Source: Ascidia mentula (lineage: Eukaryota; Chordata; Ascidiacea; Phlebobranchia; Ascidiidae). From it: DNA of 64,000 bases. Of the stretch, positions 45,908-57,602 are shown piece after piece; within the stretch, counting starts at the first letter, position 1, and every line of letters starts with the position of its first letter. The stretch spans positions 17,174,001 through 17,238,000 of the forward strand of contig OX387203.1 in NCBI GenBank assembly GCA_947561715.1, given 5' to 3'. The translations under genes were made by a program, and so were the position numbers. Under the pieces are notes generated by a model. That model was given only the letters and a program-made list of their open reading frames with translations, ran no database searches and was not told the DNA's origin.

Positions 45908-47060
45908 TCAGCGCCGGTTCTTCACAATGATCTCTGCTGACATGGTGTACGGTATTGCCATGTAGTTGTCGTCTTTGTCCGCGTACCCGGATGTTGATGC
46001 TGTGTATGACGTTGCCATTAAATTCTTTGCTATTGATTCTTGGTGCACCGTCATTTGTGCATTGAGGACTTTGCATGTTGGTGTTGAGACCGTGTCTAAA
46101 TCGTACCACGGTGTTTCGTATCCTTCCCTCATTGTTATGCCGGTTCCTGATCCTGCTCATATGGAATGACTGTCCCTCTGTAGGAACTTTAAAGGAATGG
46201 TTGTTATGTCTTCTCCCAGTTTGTATCTTGTGACTGAACTGTTGTATTGCAATGGGAATTCGTTTTTGTCGATTCTATCGTGGTCTGCATATGCATTGTT
46301 GGTGATTGTTCCGTAGTCGAAGGCGTTGTCGTACCACATAGAGTCCTTGTCCCATGCAGGTATAAGTGATGTTGCTCTACCACTTACTGTTGATGTTCAG
46401 AGTCTGCATATTCCAGTTGGCGAACTTGATTGTTTCGAAGTTTCCGATTTGTGTTAGTATTGTGGACAATCCTGTGTCGGTGATGGTTCCTGGGCCATTG
46501 GAGTAGGTGAACCTCCATCTATGTCCTGAGCTTGTTCCCCTTTCAGCGTTGCCTAGGCACATTTGTTTTGTGATGATTGCACTGTGTACAATGGCTTTGT
46601 TTGGTCCCATCGTAGTTATTGTTTCCACACCACATATCCTGGAATGTTCCGGCTCCGTCTGTTGCTAGTTTGTTATAGAACCATAGAAACCCCTTTGTAG
46701 TTAGCTTTATGGTGCCAGTGACCAGTGGATTGTTCATTATGATTTGGGTTGTGCCTCCCATCGATTTGTTGTTGCCTGATGACCCCCCCCCCCCCCTGGA
46801 GCTTGCTCTTGCCTATTTTGCTGGGGGTTCTCCTTCTTCTGCTGAGTCATCCATTGACATTAAGTCAAATTGACTTGCAGGTGGACTCTCTCTTTTTCTG
46901 CTCATATCTCCTCTCTAGAGGGTTGGTCCAACTGTCCGGCTGCCTTGACCTTGTTGATTCTAGCCCAGTCTTTCTCAGGCATACGATGTGCAATAAGAGC
47001 CTTAGCCCTAATAATGTTGCTAATGGAAAGAAACAGATGGGAAAGTGAAACTTTTTTGAC
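45908..47060 (-). mobile_element. Endogenous parvovirus-like capsid fossil
   Basis: The minus strand holds a run of capsid-like frames. They are headed by an acidic and basic leader and a polyglycine stretch encoded by the 14-base C run at 46783-46796. A glycine-rich stretch in that place is a feature of parvovirus VP proteins. The sequence is clearly less AT-rich than its surroundings and is read in one direction throughout. It is broken by several changes and no replication gene is seen. The family call is tentative; another small capsid virus is possible. Confidence 0.45.
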
Positions 47061-47760
47061 AAACTTTTTCAGGGGGATTAATCCCCCTGATGATTCTATT
47101 GATTTAGGAGCTAGCTCCAACATTGTATTGACTTTAGCTAAAGTTATAACATCTCACAAAAATCACCTGTTGTATTTTGATAACTGGTTTACCTCCCTTC
47201 CATTGCTGGGTGAGCTTTCGAAAAGAGGAGTATATTGTTTGGGTACAGTTAGGGCCAATCGGCTAGAATTAGAAAAGAATGTTCAGATGGATATGCAGTA
47301 ATAAGAGTTATGTGTTACATTTCTGACCAGCCAGTTTCTTCAATCAAAAGATGGAATAGAGAAATGTGGAATGTCCTAAATTAGTCCATACATATAACCA
47401 AATTATGGGTGGGGTTGATTTGCTCGACTCCCTAATAGGGCTGTATAGAACAAAAATCGGATCCAAAAAATATTATCACAGAACTTTTTTCCACTTTTTG
47501 TGACACAGTTGGGTTAAAAAACAATTGTCTTTACTCGAGTTCAAGTATTCTGTTTCTGACACAATTTCAAAAGAAGGACAAGAGATTGGTTGTAGAAAGA
47601 GAGGAAGACCATCACACAAAACCGAACCCACTAGCATCAATAAGATTGGACAATCTAGATCATTTCCCGAGAAGAGCAACATGCAAACTACCTGGATGCA
47701 AAAGCAGTCCCCATATTTTCTGCTCAAAATGTGAATCATATTTGTGCATTGTGTTTTTTG
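47061..47760 (+). pseudogene. piggyBac-type transposase remnant (C-terminal half)
   Basis: The forward strand reads HLLYFDNWFTSLPLLGELSK then RGVYCLGTVRANRL, which is the conserved yfDNyFTS..L...L..rg....GTvR.NR block. Next comes YNQIMGGVDLLDSLIGLYRT, the MGGVD.lD motif. Last is the C-terminal Cys finger CKLPGCKSSPHIFCSKC, in a different frame. Stops and frame changes separate the parts, so it is dead. It could be related to whatever mobilised the TTAA MITEs here, but no shared ends were found. Confidence 0.8.
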
Positions 47761-47881
47761 AAGTTTATTTCATTGTTTTTACTTGAAATAAAGTACATTT
47801 CTTTTCACAAAAAGTTGTACCTTCAAATTTATATTCACAAAATGCATGATGTGTGTCACTCACATTGTTGTTTATATTCAG

Positions 47882-48062
47882 ATGTCACCAATAAAGAACC
47901 AAAAGATTTGTTTCTTGATGTTTTTGTAAACAAGGGTTTTGCAATCTTCGCACAGCATAGTGGCATATACACCTCACTCGATCACCAAGCGTTTGCACTG
48001 GCTGGGGTTTCATTTGAGGCATCATCAACAGTTTTGCCTACACGAGTCAAATATCATACCAG
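47882..48062 (+). CDS. Possible internal exon, unrecognised
   Basis: An open stretch of ~60 codons lies between an acceptor (tatattcag) and a donor (accag|gtatgt). It includes DLFLDVFVNKGFAIFAQHSG and a following globular-looking segment. No family is recognised and no partner exon found. Confidence 0.25.
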
Positions 48063-50010
48063 GTATGTTTTTAAATGTTGTATGCAAGACATGTTGAGTT
48101 ATAGTGCACAGACAGAGATAAGTGAAAAACAAACAAATTCATTTACAGTCAGACAGTCCACGTCAATGGATTCAATTGTTCACAAAATTAATTATGAGCA
48201 CAATCACGTTTGAATGAAATATTGATATAAAAGCACTGCCGGGTCGAAATTTAGGCGTAGTCAAAATTAAGGTTTAACTGCTTATGGCAAGCTCATAACA
48301 ATCCAATATTAGTGCATAATAAAGTGGATCGCTGTATTCAAATATTTCTGGTTCCTGTCGAAATTAGGTCAACATTCTAATCGGGCATATGACGTATTGT
48401 TTTTCGAAATCATGGGATATGTCTCCATAAATATCGGACTATCGGAGACTTGATGTACAGTTGTCTTTTGATGTTAAGCAAGGTGGAAGGAAAAACTAAA
48501 ATGGCTTCTCCTTCAACGACTCCAAAAAAAACAAGCGTGTTGTGCAATACTTCTACCATTTTCCGAAAGGTTTGTGACGTATTTTTTTGTTTCGTAGGTT
48601 GCAATTGTGATCGATTAGATTTTAGATTGAGCTTTATGTGCTAGCAACAAAAGAAAATAAACTGGATGATAATGAGCACTTTAAGGATAAACCATGTATG
48701 TGCGAGTATGACACGTGTTTCAGAATTTAGAATCGGTGGAGGCCCGCTGTGCGGGAGATGCATTAGTTACATTCAAAGATATGAAGACGTTTGATTCGTA
48801 CGCGGATGCAATCTTCAACCAATCGTCCATGGACACCTCAGGAAGCAGGTCAACGTAGGAGACGTTTCCAGCCTATTTGACGGTACACAAACAGCAGTTT
48901 CACAAACGTCTAACCAAGACGGAAACAAGAGAAAGGAGCAATCCTGGACGATATCCAGGTACGCCAAAAAAGAAAGATCGCAAGAAAAGGGACTTGTCTG
49001 TAATCCAATAACTGACAGACATAAATATGTGTCGTCAAAAGGCTATGGTTTAGTGAAAACGGGAGAGTTATGCAGATTAGGTGAGCAATGACAACAACTG
49101 AAGATCTCGATTTCAGAAGTAACACTAGTTGCATTGAAAAATTCTCCCACAACATCGATGCTATTAAAGCTGAAAATGGACATTGCACAAATCGACGCAA
49201 AAGAAAATATGCAGGCCCTAATATAAACTTAATACCAGCCTATTTGACAGTGCACAAACAGCAAAAATTGAAAGGCAAGCACGTAGAGAGACTAAATATA
49301 TTAAAGTGCAATAAATTTATCCTTTGCTTGTGCTTTGTTATTGCAGTCGCTAGTGCGAAAGCTAAAACAGAATAGGATTTTGTATACTGGATTCAATTTA
49401 ACTATTCTAGAAAGTATATACGGTGAGGACAAAAGTAGTGACGAAATTCAATATGGGTTTGAATGTTCCTGATTAACAAGAAAAGGTGTTTGTGTAATGA
49501 TACAACCTTTTCTCATGCGATTTGTCAATGTTCCTGAAACTGTGATTGCTGAATTGTCTTGTTGGTCATTAGCTAATTTGTTGGCAACCGTTCCTTTGCT
49601 CAACGCAACTTCTCAGTACTTTGTTGCTGATGTTTGGTTTCGAAATAACTTCTATGAAACAGATTTTGTGTCAAGAAAAAAGTTACTGCACGAAGAATTT
49701 CCGGGTCTTGGTATCAGGGTGGCGGTTTTCCCCGCCCAATTGGGCTGATTTTCTACATCGAGTTGCGGATTTTTTAGCGGATTGCGGTTTATTGGGTGGG
49801 TTTTGTAAAAGACACTGTCAACTATTCAACATGCATTATGACCCACAAAAGAAACAATTGCATGGCGTAGTGAGCATTATTGTACTTAGAGGAACACAAG
49901 ATCCAAGACCGAAAACTAAACAATTCAGTTTCCAAACAAAGAGGTTGTAATAAACGCTGCGTGCCCCATACTATGATGCAAAATTTTGATTCAAAGTATT
50001 GGTACATTTA
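48063..50010. other. Decayed ORF pieces, no confident gene
   Basis: An ATG at about 48500 opens MASPSTTPKKTSVLC and runs into a possible donor. After a possible acceptor near 48724 a frame shows RIGGGPLCGRCISYIQRY, a Cys-knuckle-like piece. A direct repeat (agcctatttgac, then cacaaacagca) occurs at 48870 and 49238. These look like remnants of a transposon-carried zinc-finger gene. Confidence 0.25.
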
Positions 50011-50017
50011 GGAGAGC

Positions 50018-50336
50018 ATGGGAAAGTGGGCAAAATACGTCAAACAGTACAATCTAGACTGGGAGAAAGATAGCAAGTTGGATCTAACCTGTTGTTGGAA
50101 ATAATACAAAGGCTTATTGCAAATTCTGCAAATGTGAAATACGTTCACATCGCAATGACTTGATCAGTCATTCTGAGACAGAAAAACATAGAGAAAACGC
50201 TATGTCCCTCCTGTTTAGCAATGCTGCTGTGGAAAGGTCATTTTCACAAATGAATTTAATAAAAAATCAATTACGCAATAGAATGGTGCAAAAAATGCTG
50301 GAGGCCATAATGCATACAAAAAGTTATCTGTGGCGT
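50018..50336 (+). pseudogene. hAT transposase, internally deleted (BED finger joined to dimerisation tail)
   Basis: A start region (KYVKQYNLDWEKDSK) is followed by KAYCKFCKCEIRSH and HSETEKHRENA, a BED/TTF-type zinc finger. This runs straight into LLFSNAAVERSFSQMNLIKN and RNRMVQKMLEAIM, the hAT C-terminal dimerisation block. The ~500-residue catalytic core between them is missing and there is a frame change in the first part. This is a deletion derivative. Confidence 0.75.
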
Positions 50337-51056
50337 AAAAAAATATGTTGCAATGGTTTCGTGTCGACAGCTTCCATGTTTGCTCGCTTTACGCAACACA
50401 TGTATGTTAAAAACGAAATGCTTACCTCTGTAAAATTCCATTTTTTTTGTTGGTTTGCTTTTCTGTGTCGAGATTATCTTCACCGGTTTACTGTTAGTTG
50501 TTTTTATTTATGTGTACAATATATATTTTTTATTCGAATTTTGTAGCAGTTTATATAGGGCTTGACTAAAATCCTGACTTCAGCACCAGTGTTTCCAAAA
50601 ATAATTCAGGAAAAATAGCCAAGGAATGTGTGGTGCAATTGCCTGGCTTTCGTAAATGTATGTTGGAATTTGCCTGACTTTTGTGAACAATGAGATAGCT
50701 GGTAATTTCCAATAGAGTGGAAAAGCATTTCCAAACATGTCACAAATTTACATGTGAATACAAAAACAATGGTAGAAGTCGAGCTAATGCCCACATTTGA
50801 GAAGCTGACTGGTGAAGTTTTCCATTAATTGTAATTGTAAATAACCGCAAAGAAAGAAACGCAATTCATTTACCGCACAATGTGAGCTAACAATGTGACA
50901 GCAAATATTTCGCGAAATATGTCTTGTTAACAATAAATGCGTTTGACACAAGGTTATTTGGAATGTCGATTTTGGAATGAAAATATTGAATGTTGTTAGC
51001 AAGTATTTCGTACTTATTTACAAGCCACTTACTTAATAATTCGTTTTATTTTTCAG

Positions 51057-51371
51057 AATGATTGCTCGTTTACAAGCGAGACATCTTGGCCAAGCTCTGA
51101 CACAACAGACACTGATGGTCCATGTAGCAGTTGCCAGCATCACAAATCAAAAGTCTTTGCAAGATTTACTCAACATACAAAACAGCTTTTGAAAGGACCA
51201 ATTATCCAGGCGGAATACCTTTTCCATTTCCCTTGGAAGAAAAGTACATCAAAAGTTCAAGATTTTTGCCAAGCAGGCAATTATCCTGCTTCATTAAGAA
51301 TCGTTCAGAAGATATATGAAGTTATCTTGACATACTTAAAACGCCTCTGCATTGAGTATCATTTTGTATGA
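51057..51371 (+). CDS. Possible terminal exon, unrecognised (~104 codons)
   Basis: After an acceptor (tttatttttcag) a frame stays open for ~104 codons to a TGA at 51369-51371. It includes CSSCQHHKSK and KVFARFTQHTKQLLKGPIIQ, and ends ILTYLKRLCIEYHFV. The heptapeptide FARFTQH also appears downstream of the hAT tail near 50385, which may be chance. No start exon was found. Confidence 0.35.
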   Translation, partial: NDCSFTSETSWPSSDTTDTDGPCSSCQHHKSKVFARFTQHTKQLLKGPIIQAEYLFHFPWKKSTSKVQDFCQAGNYPASLRIVQKIYEVILTYLKRLCIEYHFV

Positions 51372-51742
51372 AGTATTGGCAATAAATACAGTAATTAGGC
51401 CACAAAATACTTAAACAAAACTAGATCATGCACAAATGCCATGACTAATGAAGAATACATTGCAAAAACTATGTGTTATAACTGACTCAAAATGTGTTGC
51501 GGAATAATAATAAAGGAAATGCTTGCATTTTAAGCTATATTTCAAGTTGTTTTGAAAGCTGGAAGTCAACTTTATTTATGTACATTAGGCATTGGAAAAA
51601 TTTATTTTTGTCACTAGGTGGCGATGGATGACTGGAACAGGTTTAAAATCCTCCTATGATGTTTAAATTACATAAATAAACATATTTTAGTGTAAATTTA
51701 ATGTCTATTTCACCATTTGAAAAATTGGAAATTTCCCCTGAA

Positions 51743-52560
51743 GGACCCATATTAAATTGGAGAAATCCTGTTTTCAAGGCACTCAGCTGTAATGCATCTA
51801 GCGACTGTTCCGCTTGTTTCCCAATGACCGTTGATGGGTATTGTGACTTACATAGAGACCTTAAATTCTTCTAAGTGGAAAAAAAATTTTTGCTCCTGGA
51901 TGAGACTGTACAGAGCAAGGACTTTTTGGGCCTCCCGGAAGATCATATGACCAACAGGGGGGTATAAACAGCCCTGGGGGAGGGCTTTGACACTTTTTCA
52001 GCAACTAAATTTGATGCTATTGCATAGAGAAGAGTTGGAACTTACAAAAAATGCAAATGAGTGGGTAGTTGAACGATTCATTTTTCTGCAAAATCCAGTT
52101 CCAGTTTTTGTTGCTCTTTTTACCAAAAAAACTGAGTAACCAGGGGGGCAAATGGCCCTAGGGGGGTGGCTAAACCATTTTTCGGAGACTAATTTTGATT
52201 AAAATTTGTAGATATGGGATGGATCTTTCATAAAATCACGAATGATTGGACACTTAGACGATTCATTTTCCACAAATACAGCCTGAATTTTTTGCTCCAT
52301 TTTTAACATAATTTTCAGCAGCACCCACCAGCAAGTAACTAACTAATTGAAATAGCCCAAAACACCACTAAAACTGCCCCAAACACCCTAAAATTTGCCG
52401 TGACAACAGCACGCACATGTGCGCTCATTCAACTATAAATTTAAATTAAATGCATCACTGCTTTGCTTGGTGATGTATGAATTTCCATTGTGACTCAGGT
52501 CTACACGGTGGGCATTTCCCAGCACCAAAATTTATTCCATAGAAATACCTATATGCGTCC
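51743..52560 (+). mobile_element. TTAA-type MITE, copy D (818 bp)
   Basis: Runs from GGACCCATATTA to CCTATATGCGTCC with the same internal blocks as copies B and C. It has extra segments such as ggggcaaatggccctagggg, shared with copy A, so it represents the longer form. TTAA flanks are not visible. Confidence 0.85.
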
Positions 52561-52561
52561 A

Positions 52562-52725
52562 AAAGTGATGGCTCACTAAAAATGAGCCAAAGGCAGAATT
52601 AAATGGCCCAATGTAAGCCGCAAATAAATTGGCTCAATCTGGGTACAAAAGTGGAAGATTGAGCCAATACACTTAAAGATAAGAGACTTTGGCTCGCAGG
52701 TGAGCCAATATTTTTTATAGTGTAG
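52562..52725. mobile_element. Short palindromic MITE
   Basis: GGCTCAC and GAGCCAAAG near 52571-52592 mirror CTTTGGCTC and GTGAGCC at 52688-52706. The right end reads cactataaaaaatattggct in reverse. The element is about 165 bp, has no ORF and sits directly against MITE copy D. Confidence 0.6.
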
Positions 52726-54270
52726 TACAATGTTAAATTTTCGTGGTTCATGAAAAGTACGGAAAATTTGCTTGTTCAAAATGGCAAGCTGGTTGTGTTT
52801 GTAGACTATGGAAAAGACATTGGTCAAACACAGACGCAATTAGCAAGCCATATTCTGCCCTTAATCCATGTGCAACAAACAAACCTATTTTTCTGTGTTC
52901 AGCCATTTGCTTGAGGTATGTCCATGGGATTTTGATCAATGTAAACAAACTTCATATAACTCACAACCACTATGTTGTGTATATAATTAAGACTACCTGG
53001 ACAAGACATGTTATGGACTCGTGTTTTGCAATTGTTTAAACTGGTACAACAAAACTTACTACTGAAGCGGTGTTGTAGCGAACACAGTGTATATTAATAT
53101 GAACATTGTAATATTGGAACTGTTTATATTCGTGACCGGGTTTCCACGTACAAAGGTCAAACTAAACGTGGTAGAGTAATAATTACAGACCTTTAAACAA
53201 CGACCGCCCTGGCTCTAAAACAATAAAGGACTAAAGTGCCGTAACCTGTTGTTCCGCCCTTATATGGGCCACATTGGCTTGCATGATTATTCCATTCTAC
53301 TTGTGGTTTCATTTGGACTGCTGCGTACGTTTCAGCCATCTTAATACAAGATTGATGACCTGATTGGTGTCAGATTACGGAGTTTACAGAAGAACACGCA
53401 TTAAAACGCAACAGTGTACATTAATTCCAGCATATATTTATCTCAATAGTTTTCTCCAAGGAATGTCAGTTGTTTGATTTCATTTCTAAAATTTGTTTGG
53501 TGTAATTCTTAAAATTGATAATCCCTACCCTAAAATATTGTTTTCAATGGCAGACAAAAGTAAGCCTGGCAAGACATTTGTTGAGCTGGAATGTTGGACA
53601 ATGTCTAAAATTGATAAAATCAGCTGAAGGAACAGGGGGATATGTTTTAAAGTTTTCCAAGTAAACATAAAACAAATTAATTTTTAAAATAATTATTTGC
53701 CTTTGTTTTCACACATATTGAAGTTCGGTGGTTTGAACTGTGGACAGAACAATGCTATAACAGCTGATAATGATTTCTAACAAATCCAGTGCGAAGTAAT
53801 AATGACCCACCATAAGCTCAGTGGTTTGCTCAGAACATTTTCATAATGGTGCTGTACATCTCCGAAAGGTATCGGTAATTATAATGTAAACGAGTGAGAC
53901 TGATATTAATTACAGTCAGCGAAGGTCTGGTACAAGAATATGTTGTTCAGTAGTTCAAACTGGTTTATGTTTAGGTCTTCAACCACGTGTCCCATCACAA
54001 TCAAACTTTCAAAAATATGTTGAAATACGTTGTAAAAAGTCATTATGTGTGCAAGTAAAAATAAGGAAAAAAAATATAATCGCAACAACTCCAGACATTA
54101 ATGAAGAACATCCTTTTACAGATGTGGCAAATGCACATTTTTCATTTAAATTTATCTACTAACAGAATATTTCATGAAACATGTGTAATAGGTACAAAAA
54201 TGTGTAATAGGTGCAGGTTCTGCCTGCTCAGTCCTTTATTACCCCGACGCTTTTCTTGCATGCGCTCATT
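52726..54270. other. No gene seen
   Basis: AT-rich intergenic sequence. ORFs at 52743-53039 and 53906-54088 have no recognised content. Confidence 0.5.
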
Positions 54271-54276
54271 GTAGTA

Positions 54277-54308
54277 CTGATGATGAACACAGTTAGTGTT
54301 CGAAACGT
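54277..54308 (+). ncRNA. Hammerhead-ribozyme-like core
   Basis: CTGATGA, one T, stem GAACAC, loop AGTTA, stem GTGTTC, then GAAACG reproduces the hammerhead catalytic core with a perfect six-pair stem II. The one-base bulge is the same as in the Penelope relic at 8835. Stem III partners and a cleavage site were not found with confidence upstream, so activity is unlikely. It is probably a terminal scrap of a Penelope-like element. Confidence 0.45.
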
Positions 54309-57300
54309 TTACTAATGATTAACAGCATTTTAGCTTTGGCTTTCATTTTCAAAGGTACAAAAAGCTTCACCAATTTAAACTTGTTTATTTTTGCTTGGTA
54401 GACACACATGCTATAGTTGGGATAAAACTTCTTTTATCATTACTGAAAGGAAACACCAAACGGGAACGATGCTCCCAGGACAAGTACGTCATTGATTTGT
54501 ACCCAGTAAGAAGAAGTGCACTGTCGGGGTATGAGCCCGTGTAAGGTCGCAATACGGTGGACTGCTTCACCCACAATCATTAAACAATACTATATCCCCA
54601 AACAGACAGCAAGGCGAGAAGAAATAAAAATATCACGATGCAGCCTGTTGGAGTAATGAAGAATCATATTTTTGTCAGGGGTGTTTTCCACGAAGTTTGT
54701 GTTACTGCTGTTGTTGCTTACAAACAGAGACCAAATTAGAAGAAAATGGAAATTTATGAAGACGAAGTGTTTCGAAATTAACAATCAATTTAATCATTCT
54801 TGAGCCGGGTCATCTGACTGCTATGTCAGACATACTATGATCCAAACCTCTGGCTTTACCCCAGACACTGGATGGATATGAGTTTTATATGGATGTAATT
54901 TAATAAATGCTTCATTTCTTTAACTTTTCAGTTGGTTACAACTAATATTTATAACAGGAAGATCTAAAAGAAGTATCAGAAAAAGAGCAGCCCAAACAAG
55001 GCAACTGAATAAGCATAATTCAATTTATGGCCCATTTAGAATCATCAACAACAAAAGCTTTTGGTAATTGTAATGCAAAAACCTTTTAAATATTGATGTA
55101 ATATCGTTATTGTGGGTACAGTCAAGTTAAATTTGAAATAAGGGCGAATCAGAAATTTGCAAAAATATAGTCTGAAGTGGTTCAATAGGTGGGTCTAGCT
55201 GACATGATGACCCAACAAAAAAAAGAACACAACAAGATCTGCTTACAAATGGAGCTTATTCGAGATAGCAATCAAAGAGGGGTGAACATACAAGCAATAG
55301 TAAGAGTTGGCGATTGAAATATATTTTGTTTCGCAGAAAAGAAAAAATATGCCCAAAGGGGAATGTGGTGGAGTATGCACAATTTTGCTAAGTATTTCGT
55401 GTAATTTTAGGCAGATACCCTATCCTGAAGGGATTCAGGATGTTACAAGAGTAAGTAAATGGTTGTATATGGGCTTTTGTGCATATACACATAATAACTG
55501 TAAATATTGATGTAACCCACTTGTTTTGCTTTTAGTTTAGACAAAATGCCAAAAGAGGCGATATGATGAACATTCGCTGGTAGTAATTATTGTCAATTGT
55601 GTATTGTGCAGATGGGAACCTCCAACATACTTCAAAGAAATTGTAAGTTGTAAGTAAGCCAGGCAAATACAGGTCTTTCAAGTGTGTTCTACTAAGCATT
55701 TCAAACGACCAATGCTTAAAGGGGCCGGTATGTAACAGCGAAAAGTTACCCCTTAACGTTTATGTAATATTTTTTGCCAATAGAAATCTTGCATGTTTTA
55801 ACACGAGATTTAAACGATCCATTTGGCCCCTCGTGTGTGTCAAACTAGTAACAGCAACAATCCTTATTTATTTTCTATTTGAAGTAAAGGAATTAGGAGT
55901 TATATTAACCGAACAATTTATAACACGCGGTGACGGTGAGTGTTTACAATGGCGCCTCATTGCTTCAGTGTTTTTTAGTTAGTAACTCTTTTTCTGTTTC
56001 CTATACAAAACGCATGTACGCATATGGATATCAAGTCGATGAATATATCCTTGATGATAGTACATGTTATTTGAGATTCTTATAGTTGACTAGTTTTCGC
56101 AGCCAAGACAGTGAATATGCTGTTAAACACAGTGGCTGTTTGAGGTACAAATACGGCAGTCACCGTACATTACTGTTTTTGGTTCAAATAAATTTAATCT
56201 TTGGTTATTTTTTAAGTTTCAAGAGAAAGTGGTTAAGTGGTGTTTAATGCTGGTTGCACAGCTAATATATTCAAACTTCTTTATTGACATTTACATTGGT
56301 CACTACATTATTGTTAAAAATTAGGCTGTTGCAGTGCTCGTGTCTTACATAAACTGCAATTGTTATGTTATACTCAGGAATTGCCTTGTTGTTAACTTTC
56401 GTATAACATACGTTATATGTTTTTGTTCTTTGAAAATTTGAACCATTTATAATGCTACATTTTTTTTGCAGAATAATGAAGTGTGGCAGTACGTAAGTTT
56501 ATTATTATTGTCGTTAAAAAAATTTTCTTCATTTTGTTTTTTGTGCAGAATAATGAAGCCAAAATGCCCGATACTTCGGTTGAAATTTCGTGAAACAGGA
56601 CAGAAGTCTCATGGTGTTCTTACAGGCGAGGAAACCCCACTGAATATTCTCATCCGCACTGGCGAGCATGTGAACGTGGTTGCATTTATTCACTGAACAA
56701 AGAAAGATTACATTTAAAAATATATTTGAAGGGTAAAGGTTGCTTTGAGTGTAAATAATTTGAGCTTGCAATTTCAACGGCGTATTTTTACGGGCACCAC
56801 TTTGGGATCCGGTTTTTGACTTTTATTTCACGCAAGGTTATAACTTAAAGAATTCGACTCTTTTTTTGTATAATCTTAGATTCCCGACGCTAGTTGGTTG
56901 TCATAATTGTACCTCAGACACGATGCAACACTGAAAGTGTTTCCATGTATTCGAACGTTTTATCTCGACTGATAAACAATAGAATAATAGGCAAATGCAA
57001 TAAACACAAATTTTTTGTGTAGTGGAAGTAAAAACGTTGATCAAAACGTTTGATCAGCGCCGCATTAAATCGGTTGTACGTTAATTGCGTCTCTGATTTT
57101 ATTAGAAACCACGCCACTTCCGGCTAATTGTTGTGTTTATATTTCTCGGTCTGGAAGAAGCTTTGAGCGCGATTTGCCAGACGTTTTCGTTGAAAATAAC
57201 GCAGATGTTTTCTGCTTTGATTTGTAACATCATCATTTCCGGACCTTTGTCGAGTGGGATCCAAAATATTTTCGGAACTGCTGTGTGTGTCTCTCACACG

Positions 57301-57595
57301 TTGCAATTGGTTCGACTAAAGCTCACGCTTTGTTAGCGTTCAGTTGGAAATTTACTATTCCAAGAGAAACAAATATCAACGAGAGTAAGCTAGAAATTTA
57401 GTTATTAGGCTTCGGATAAGTCACGTTGTATTTTATTGGTTTCCAGATGACTGCGTAGATTAAATTCTATGATGTATTTTTCGAAGTGATTACCACGTAC
57501 CATATCAATATTTTTTAGGTTTTATGTTTATTTCCTTTGCAATAGAGCCGGGTTCCACATTCTAAGCAATATGTTCAGTCAATTTCTAGATTTTT
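54309..57595. other. Mostly empty intergenic sequence
   Basis: No supported gene. A word (tttgcagaataatgaag and a near copy) is repeated 78 bp apart near 56467 and 56544, the second opening a ~50-codon frame MKPKCPILRLKFRETG with no recognised family. A weak B-box-like piece at 54520-54570 (minus strand) may be another SINE scrap. Confidence 0.4.
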
Positions 57596-57602
57596 AGAAA
57601 CC
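57585..57602 (+). promoter_or_regulatory. Splice acceptor just before the start codon of the LCCL/fibrinogen gene
   Basis: tttctagatttttag|aaacc leads directly into ATG at 57603. This is either the 3' end of a 5'-UTR intron or a trans-splice acceptor. Tunicates do add spliced leaders at such sites, but nothing here proves it. Confidence 0.4.

Noticed and set aside
54520-54575. tRNA or SINE on the minus strand
   Set aside because: Only a weak B-box-like word is present; the A box and arms are not convincing.
57133-57336. Upstream ORF as an extra first exon of the LCCL gene
   Set aside because: It has no donor joining it to 57603. The ATG at 57603 opens a good signal peptide by itself.
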